NCBI GenBank assembly: GCA_964575225.1
Contig: CAZNQW010000124.1
Location: 1 to 11,053 of the forward strand
Source: CAZNQW01 sp964575225
GTDB taxonomy: Bacteria > Chloroflexota > Anaerolineae > JAAYZQ01
Length of the DNA stretch: 11,053 nt
Direction of reading: 5' to 3'
Shown here: piece after piece, positions 6,862-11,053 of the stretch
Layout of the letters: the number at the start of each line of letters is the position of its first letter
Position numbering within the stretch: the first letter of the stretch is position 1
Notes under the pieces: model-generated
What the model was told of the DNA's origin: nothing
The model's input: the letters and a program-made list of their open reading frames with translations, nothing else
Databases searched by the model: none
Made by a program: the position numbers and the translations under genes

Positions 6862-6890
6862 TTGACATCTCGGCCGATATCGTGTATAAA
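6862..6890 (+). promoter_or_regulatory. Near-consensus sigma-70 promoter of the corrinoid protein gene
   Basis: TTGACA (6862-6867) and TATAAA (6885-6890) are separated by exactly 17 bp. Transcription should start near 6897, giving a leader of about 78 nt. This supports the ATG at 6975 over upstream in-frame starts that overlap the peptidase gene. Confidence 0.8.
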
Positions 6891-6915
6891 CTGGGCAGGC
6901 ACTTGATTCAACAGC

Positions 6916-6951
6916 GCTGGGACACCAGCTTGTACGTGGCACGAAGCCACG
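6916..6951 (+). promoter_or_regulatory. Two small hairpins in the corrinoid gene leader
   Basis: GCTGG/CCAGC (6916-6920 with 6925-6929, GACA loop) and CGTGGC/GCCACG (6935-6940 with 6946-6951, ACGAA loop) are perfect stems within the predicted leader, ending 11 nt before the ribosome binding site. The leader is too short for a cobalamin riboswitch. They may affect mRNA stability or translation. Confidence 0.4.
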
Positions 6952-6974
6952 ACTCACAATTCAAGGAGGACGAA

Positions 6975-7604
6975 ATGAGCTTGGAAGCGATCTATCAGGC
7001 GGTGATGGAGGGCGATGCTGGCGAGGCCGTTGCCCAAACAAAGGCGGCCCTCGCGGCCGATGTTCCTGCCAGTGATATCTTGAACAAGGGCTGCATTCCT
7101 GCCATGGCAGAAGTGGGGCGCTTGTTTGAAGAGGGCGAGATGTTTGTGCCCGAGATGCTGATTGCTGCGCGGGCGATGCAAGGTGCCATGGGTCTGCTAA
7201 AACCCCATCTTGCCGAAGGGGAAGTCGTGTCCGCTGGCAAAGCGGTCATTGGCACTGTAGCCGGGGATTTGCACGACATCGGCAAGAACCTGGTGGGCAT
7301 GATGCTGGAGGGCGCCGGGTTCGACATCATTGACCTCGGCACCGACGTTTCTGCCAGTGCCTTTGTGGCGGCTGTGCGCGAGCAGAAACCGAACCTGGTC
7401 GGAATGTCGGCCCTCTTGACCACCACTATGCCGTCTATGAAGGCGACCATTGAGGCACTCACCGAAGCCGGGCTGCGCGATCAGGTCAAGGTGATCATCG
7501 GCGGTGCGCCGGTGACCCAAGCCTATGCCGAACAAATCGGCGCCGATGGCTTTGCGCCCGACGCCAGTAGCGCCACTCGAAAAGCCAAGGAGTTATTGAG
7601 CTAA
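6975..7604 (+). CDS. Corrinoid (cobalamin-binding) methyltransferase protein, MtbC/MttC type
   Basis: The protein carries a methyl group on its cobalamin cofactor between a substrate-specific methyltransferase and a methyl acceptor. ATG 6975 has an excellent ribosome binding site, AAGGAGGA at 6963-6970; the frame extends upstream to 6717, but that part lies over the peptidase gene and upstream of the promoter. It has 209 residues, the usual length. Residues about 1-85 are the helical cap domain ('GRLFEEGEMFVPEML' at 48-62). Residues 88-209 are the Rossmann B12 domain with 'DLHDIGKN' (98-105; His100 is the expected cobalt ligand), 'SALLTTTM' (145-152) and 'GGAP' (176-179). These are hallmarks of the monomethylamine/dimethylamine/trimethylamine corrinoid proteins. 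The probable partner is the MttB-like enzyme about 2 kb downstream. Which substrate is used cannot be read from this protein. Confidence 0.93.
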   Translation: MSLEAIYQAVMEGDAGEAVAQTKAALAADVPASDILNKGCIPAMAEVGRLFEEGEMFVPEMLIAARAMQGAMGLLKPHLAEGEVVSAGKAVIGTVAGDLHDIGKNLVGMMLEGAGFDIIDLGTDVSASAFVAAVREQKPNLVGMSALLTTTMPSMKATIEALTEAGLRDQVKVIIGGAPVTQAYAEQIGADGFAPDASSATRKAKELLS

Positions 7605-7609
7605 TCGTT

Positions 7610-7626
7610 GCCTCCTTGGCGGAGGC
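7610..7626 (+). terminator. Hairpin right after the corrinoid gene
   Basis: GCCTCC (7610-7615) and GGAGGC (7621-7626) pair perfectly over 6 bp, starting 5 nt after the stop codon. No T-run follows. With the stronger hairpin at 7649-7681 it probably marks the transcript end. Confidence 0.4.
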
Positions 7627-7648
7627 GTCTCTCCAAGAAAAATGCCCG

Positions 7649-7681
7649 GCAGAGCGGGTCGTCCTGGGCGATCCGCTCTGT
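7649..7681 (+). terminator. Strong stem-loop, likely terminator of the corrinoid transcript
   Basis: CAGAGCGG (7650-7657) and CCGCTCTG (7673-7680) pair perfectly. The stem continues inward with G-U wobbles to about 15 bp around a CTG loop. The following 'gctattccctt' is only weakly T-rich. On the opposite strand the hairpin is followed by TTTTT a few bases on, but no minus-strand gene uses it. Confidence 0.5.
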
Positions 7682-7764
7682 GCTATTCCCTTCACCCCAT
7701 GGCCTGAACCTTCCATCCCTTGCAAAGACACTATGACAAAGGCTCCTCTGGGCCGATGTTCCTA

Positions 7765-7793
7765 TTGACTGCCTTGCCGATTCGTGCTATTGT
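7765..7793 (+). promoter_or_regulatory. Candidate sigma-70 promoter of the secreted protein gene
   Basis: TTGACT (7765-7770) and TATTGT (7788-7793) are 17 bp apart, matching the consensus at five and four of six positions. The predicted start near 7800 leaves about 29 nt before the TTG start codon. Confidence 0.5.
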
Positions 7794-7828
7794 GGGCAGC
7801 GTATCCTTGATATAAGGGGGATTGTGCA

Positions 7829-9319
7829 TTGATCTGTAAAATCGAGAACGGCCTCCAGATGGTGATCTCTGCTTTGAGGAGCCGGACGATTCTTTTGGGT
7901 AGATCGCGCAGGATGTACCTGCTGGTCCTGTATGCCCTGCTTATAGGGTCGGTGAGGCCTGGGGCTTTGGTCGGCGCCGAACAAACGGCCTTTCCCGATT
8001 GGCTGGAGCCACGAGGCTTGCACATTGTAGAGCTTGTCGGGCAGGTTCCTGAGGATATTCTCAGGGATACCATCATCTCCTACGGCGACGCAGTTGGGCT
8101 GGTTGTTTACCAATCAGGTACTCGCGATGGCAATCGCGTGGTACTGACCACCACCATCTATCCCCGAGTTCGCTCGGTGGCCTGGGCAGGGATATTGACC
8201 GAATTTGGCTGCCTGGGGCAAAATCCCTTTTACGATCACATGGGCAGCGTGGCCCCTGCCTCTACGCTGCGCATCTACGACGCAAGTGGCAATGACGTCA
8301 CCCAGCGCATCCAATTCATGTACCTGACCGACATGGGCACCCGCCAGCCGCTGGCAGGTAGCACGGCCTACATACGCTATCCGGTGAAAAACTACGGAGA
8401 TGCTCAAGGGTACAGTCCTCTGCCGATGGTGCAGGATGGATTGCATATCCCATCCAACGCAGGATGTCGCATAGAGATCCCGGGGCGGGATCTCTATCCC
8501 CTCACCGGCATCTTTACGCTGGATATGCCGCCGGCGACGCATGCCCGAGTAGTCGGCATGCAAGATGCCAAGTCGCAGTCCTATATTGGAGCGGGCGGAG
8601 TGGGTATCTTTGCGCCCCTCATGGCCCAGATGCGCAGTCGGTACCCAGACCGTCACACCCGGATCCCCATGGAGCTGCCGGACGGCGCCGATTTCCTATT
8701 GCTCAAATTCCCGCCCATGCCGGGCGATGCCTACAAGGATGATGAGGCTCCTTACCCAAATGCCGACCGCCCCACCGGCGGTACCTACCGCCTCAGCACC
8801 GATCCCAACACCCTGGGCACGGATCTGACCTTTTCTGCGGCCTTGCCCCTGCCCCTGGCTTGGCGTGATGCAGATCAGGCCGGCGGCAGCACCTTTCTCC
8901 CCACTATTCCCGATCCCTACACCCTGGCTGCGCCTGAATATGTCATTCCGGCGGGCATTCCCTACAACAGTTGCTTTGTACTGGGCGGCTGCTCCGATTC
9001 ACTCCTACAACAGATCTATGAAAAGGAGATGGACTTGAAGCTGGTCTATCTCTCGGTGGCGACCCTGGCCAATGAAGGACAGTGGGTACCCCTCCAAATC
9101 GCCGGACCGGCATGGCGCCCGCTAACCGCTGCCAGCGATGCTCCCGCCAGCGCCCTTGCCTCGGCAGAAACCCTGCCCGATCAGCCGTGGCAAATCTTTC
9201 TGCCCATGATCGTTCGACCGGAAAACCTGCCTCCGGTTCCACCGCCCCCCGATGGCACCTGCCCCTATGGCTGGTTCGATAGCAGTGGGCGGATGCTGGA
9301 TTTCTCTGAGGGTCGCTAA
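7829..9319 (+). CDS. Unrecognised secreted protein with Chloroflexi-type C-terminal linker
   Basis: I do not recognise a family for this 496-residue protein. The TTG at 7829 is preferred because AAGGGGG (7814-7820) sits 8 nt upstream and a promoter lies before it; ATGs at 7859 and 7913 lack good sites. The N-terminus is arginine-rich (R17 to R28), followed by a hydrophobic stretch (29-42) and a possible signal-peptidase site after 'VGA' (48-50), so export is likely. The body is rich in beta-strand-like, proline and glycine segments with a few cysteines and no catalytic motif I can name. Near the end 'WQIFLPMIVR' (454-463), a proline run (464-475) and 'CPYGWFDSSGRMLDF' resemble the linkers and tails of exported Chloroflexi proteins. 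It has its own promoter and a terminator hairpin. It lies between the corrinoid and methyltransferase genes, but that gives no clear functional link. Confidence 0.75.
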   Translation: MICKIENGLQMVISALRSRTILLGRSRRMYLLVLYALLIGSVRPGALVGAEQTAFPDWLEPRGLHIVELVGQVPEDILRDTIISYGDAVGLVVYQSGTRDGNRVVLTTTIYPRVRSVAWAGILTEFGCLGQNPFYDHMGSVAPASTLRIYDASGNDVTQRIQFMYLTDMGTRQPLAGSTAYIRYPVKNYGDAQGYSPLPMVQDGLHIPSNAGCRIEIPGRDLYPLTGIFTLDMPPATHARVVGMQDAKSQSYIGAGGVGIFAPLMAQMRSRYPDRHTRIPMELPDGADFLLLKFPPMPGDAYKDDEAPYPNADRPTGGTYRLSTDPNTLGTDLTFSAALPLPLAWRDADQAGGSTFLPTIPDPYTLAAPEYVIPAGIPYNSCFVLGGCSDSLLQQIYEKEMDLKLVYLSVATLANEGQWVPLQIAGPAWRPLTAASDAPASALASAETLPDQPWQIFLPMIVRPENLPPVPPPPDGTCPYGWFDSSGRMLDFSEGR

Positions 9320-9380
9320 CGAGTCTGGGTGGGCCAAGCGCGCGCGATTCAAAAAAACAAATAGGGGAGCCATAAAGAAC

Positions 9381-9414
9381 GAAGAGCAGGGATCGGCCAG
9401 ATACCCTGCTCTTC
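9381..9414 (+). terminator. Terminator hairpin after the secreted protein gene
   Basis: GAAGAGCAGGG (9381-9391) and CCCTGCTCTTC (9404-9414) pair perfectly over 11 bp around a 12-nt loop, 61 bp after the stop. A pyrimidine tract (TTCCTC) follows. It separates this gene from the methyltransferase transcript. Confidence 0.65.
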
Positions 9415-9425
9415 TTCCTCACAAG

Positions 9426-9465
9426 GAGGAGAAAGGAGTAAGAAAAGTATACACCCTCCCTCCTC
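9426..9465. repeat. Imperfect purine/pyrimidine inverted repeat
   Basis: GAGGAG (9426-9431) can pair with CTCCTC (9460-9465), and GGAG (9435-9438) with CTCC (9456-9459), enclosing an A-rich stretch. The left arm contains AAGGAGG, which looks like a ribosome binding site, but no start codon with a usable frame follows. Significance is unclear. Confidence 0.3.
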
Positions 9466-9489
9466 AAAAACAGTAAGCAAGATTACCAT

Positions 9490-9514
9490 TTGGACTGGAA
9501 TTGTCCAATTTTGG
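9490..9514. promoter_or_regulatory. Inverted repeat upstream of the methyltransferase promoter, possible operator
   Basis: TTGGAC (9490-9495) and GTCCAA (9503-9508) are perfect inverted arms with a 7-nt spacer; a further TTGG follows at 9511-9514. The palindrome ends 38 bp before the -35 box, where an activator could bind. Confidence 0.4.
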
Positions 9515-9546
9515 CAGTGAATCCCCGAGATTTTGTGCACCCAAAG

Positions 9547-9575
9547 TTGACAGGTCTCCATTTGAGCGCTATAAT
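9547..9575 (+). promoter_or_regulatory. Full-consensus sigma-70 promoter of the MttB-like gene
   Basis: TTGACA (9547-9552) and TATAAT (9570-9575) are exactly 17 bp apart, a perfect match in both boxes. Transcription should begin near 9582, leaving about 53 nt before the GTG start. Such strength suggests high expression or a need for tight repression. Confidence 0.87.
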
Positions 9576-9634
9576 AGCCCTGTAGCAGTGACGCTGTTCA
9601 ACCTTTCGTCCTACTATCAGCGAGGAGCAAGGGA

Positions 9635-11050
9635 GTGACCGGATTGAATTTCCTCACCAACGACGAGGTGGAGTCGATCCACCGCACCACATTGCGCATT
9701 CTGGAAGACATTGGAATCGGCCTCGAGAACGAAGCGGCCCGCGAAATCCTCACCGGAGCCGGCGCTCGCATTTACAACGGGCGCGTTCACTTGCCCCCCG
9801 ATCTGGTCGAGAAGATGCTGGCCCAGTGCCCACACCAGGTATCGGTCCAAGGCCGTGAAGGCCGGGCGATGACCTTGGGCGATGGAAACCTCTATTGGCA
9901 CAACGTGGGAGGCGCCTCCCACGTATACGATCATGGAAGCGGCACACGCCGGGCAGCCACCGTTCAGGATGTCCAAGATTCCACGCGGCTCCTGGATGCC
10001 CTCGACGGCGTGACCACCATCACGCCCTTTTTCACACCTCAGGATGTGCCAGGGCCGGTGATGTCTTTGGCCATGTATCGGCATGCGTTGCCGTATACGA
10101 CTAAACCCGTCCAGGGCCCAGGTGTGCAAGTGGCTGCCGAGGTGCGCTTTGCGGTCGAAATGGCATCGGTCATTGGCTCGCCCCATGAGGTTCTGAGCCT
10201 GAGCACCTCTCCGATCAGCCCGCTTTCCTTCCCCGGCGCCATGGCCGAATGCGTCATCGAGATCGCTCGGGCCAATGTGCCCTTTGCCCCCCTACCCTGC
10301 CCTACAGCAGGGGCCACGGCTCCTCTGTCCCTGGCCGGAGCGCTGGCCCAGCAGAGCGCTGAGAACCTGGCCTGCATCGTCCTGGCGCAATTGGTGCAGC
10401 CGGGCCTGCCCATTGTCTACTGCGGTCGGCTTGCGGTGATGGAGCCTCGCACAGGAGGGTCGGTCTGGGGAGGCGTGGAACTGGGATTGATCTCGGCCGT
10501 CACAGTGCAGATCGGCCATTTCTATCACCTGCCCGTGAATGTCTATGGCTTTTCCACCAATTCGCACATCCTCGATGTGCAGAACGGCTACGAGCGGGCC
10601 CTGAACGCAGCCATCCCTGCACTGGCTGGCGCCGATGAGCTGTCGGGCGTCGGCGAGATGTCGGCCGGCATCCAGGGGTCTTTGGCCCAAATGGTGTGCG
10701 ACAACGAGATTGCCGCCAGCATCCGCCGCTTGCGCCGGGGAATCCAGGTCACCGAAGATACCCTGGCCCTGGAGGTTATCGGTCAGGTAATGGGCGGTTC
10801 CCGAAACTTTTTGGATCAGATGCATACGGTGCGCCACCTGCGCGCCGGCGAGCTTTTCGTAACCAAATTGGCCGAACGTCGCTCTTGGGAAGATTGGGAG
10901 CGCCACGATCGCCAGCTCATGGCCGACCGCGCTCAAGCTGAGGCGGAGCGCATCTTGGCTGAGCATCAAGTACCCCAGCTTACAGAAGAACAACAGCGCC
11001 ATCTCCAGGAAATCATGCAGGAAGCAGAGTCAGAACTGGTGTCATCTTAG
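9635..11050 (+). CDS. MttB-superfamily (trimethylamine/betaine-type) corrinoid methyltransferase, non-pyrrolysine
   Basis: The enzyme is expected to transfer a methyl group from a quaternary or tertiary amine to a cob(I)alamin protein in the cytoplasm. The GTG at 9635 has GAGGAG at 9622-9627, 7 nt upstream. The 471 residues match the family's usual length of about 470-500. Family features are 'TLRILEDIGI' near the N-terminus (19-28), 'GFSTNSHILDVQNGYE' (305-320), 'GADELSGVGEM' (332-342) and the C-terminal 'FLDQMHTVRHLRAGELF' region (392-408). Archaeal MttB carries pyrrolysine, encoded by an in-frame TAG. Here the frame is sense throughout and TAG is only the final stop, so this is the pyrrolysine-free branch that includes glycine betaine methyltransferase MtgB. 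The substrate cannot be told from sequence alone. The likely partner is the corrinoid protein at 6975-7604. Confidence 0.9.
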   Translation: MTGLNFLTNDEVESIHRTTLRILEDIGIGLENEAAREILTGAGARIYNGRVHLPPDLVEKMLAQCPHQVSVQGREGRAMTLGDGNLYWHNVGGASHVYDHGSGTRRAATVQDVQDSTRLLDALDGVTTITPFFTPQDVPGPVMSLAMYRHALPYTTKPVQGPGVQVAAEVRFAVEMASVIGSPHEVLSLSTSPISPLSFPGAMAECVIEIARANVPFAPLPCPTAGATAPLSLAGALAQQSAENLACIVLAQLVQPGLPIVYCGRLAVMEPRTGGSVWGGVELGLISAVTVQIGHFYHLPVNVYGFSTNSHILDVQNGYERALNAAIPALAGADELSGVGEMSAGIQGSLAQMVCDNEIAASIRRLRRGIQVTEDTLALEVIGQVMGGSRNFLDQMHTVRHLRAGELFVTKLAERRSWEDWERHDRQLMADRAQAEAERILAEHQVPQLTEEQQRHLQEIMQEAESELVSS

Positions 11051-11053
11051 GCC

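Noticed and set aside
6717..6974. In-frame N-terminal extension of the corrinoid protein
   Set aside because: It overlaps the peptidase gene, lies mostly upstream of the promoter, and the family starts at the residue encoded at 6975, where there is a strong ribosome binding site.
6827..6974. Cobalamin riboswitch before the corrinoid gene
   Set aside because: The leader is only about 78 nt from the predicted start of transcription, and no B12-box-like conserved core is seen.
10292..11002. 236-codon open frame on the minus strand
   Set aside because: It lies wholly antisense to the MttB-like gene, whose protein has clear family motifs. The minus-strand product shows no recognisable domain and is a GC-rich shadow.
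9635..11050. Pyrrolysine encoded by TAG in the MttB-like gene
   Set aside because: There is no in-frame internal TAG. The TAG at 11048-11050 comes at full family length, and TAG also ends the hydrolase and recombinase genes as a normal stop.

Overview
The window looks like chromosomal DNA of a free-living, GC-rich bacterium, most likely a Chloroflexi member of the Anaerolineae/Caldilineae type. Three things point there. The truncated first gene ends in the beta-sandwich domain that closes many Chloroflexi membrane glycosyltransferases. A secreted protein carries a C-terminal 'FLPMIV' segment like the 'YLPLV' linker common in Chloroflexi exported proteins. A trimethylamine-methyltransferase-type (MttB superfamily) enzyme and a matching corrinoid protein are both present. 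The taxonomic call is inference from these signatures. All eight genes lie on the + strand.

Region 1 (1-2805) is a compact envelope cluster: the 3' end of a probable glycosyltransferase, a multi-spanning membrane protein with a degenerate YdjM-like core and an outside domain, and a membrane-anchored alpha/beta hydrolase. The gaps are 21 bp and then a 4-bp ATGA overlap, so this reads as one operon.

Region 2 (2806-3453) has no gene but is structurally rich. It holds a hairpin after the operon, a 152-bp MITE-like insertion with imperfect terminal inverted repeats and an abutting 11-bp target duplication (its interior holds two perfect GC hairpins), a perfect 14-bp-arm palindrome, and a further inverted repeat beside a candidate promoter. 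It leads into a complete tyrosine recombinase gene (3454-4473). A large exported lipoprotein follows closely (4502-6826). It has an intact M28 zinc-peptidase site, a PA-like insert and a C-terminal glutamine-amidotransferase-like domain.

Region 3 (6827-11053) holds the one-carbon methyl-transfer genes. A corrinoid protein (6975-7604) has a near-consensus promoter (TTGACA-17-TATAAA). An unrecognised secreted protein (7829-9319) has its own promoter and a terminator hairpin. An MttB-superfamily methyltransferase (9635-11050) has a full-consensus promoter (TTGACA-17-TATAAT). The methyltransferase presumably moves a methyl group from a methylated amine or betaine to the cobalamin of the corrinoid protein. 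The acceptor methyltransferase and the corrinoid-reactivating protein are not in the window. The two partners are not co-transcribed as a simple pair: an unrelated gene and a terminator separate them.

I see no tRNA, rRNA, CRISPR array, defence operon or cobalamin riboswitch. The most interesting unexplained structures are the MITE-like element and the palindrome upstream of the recombinase.
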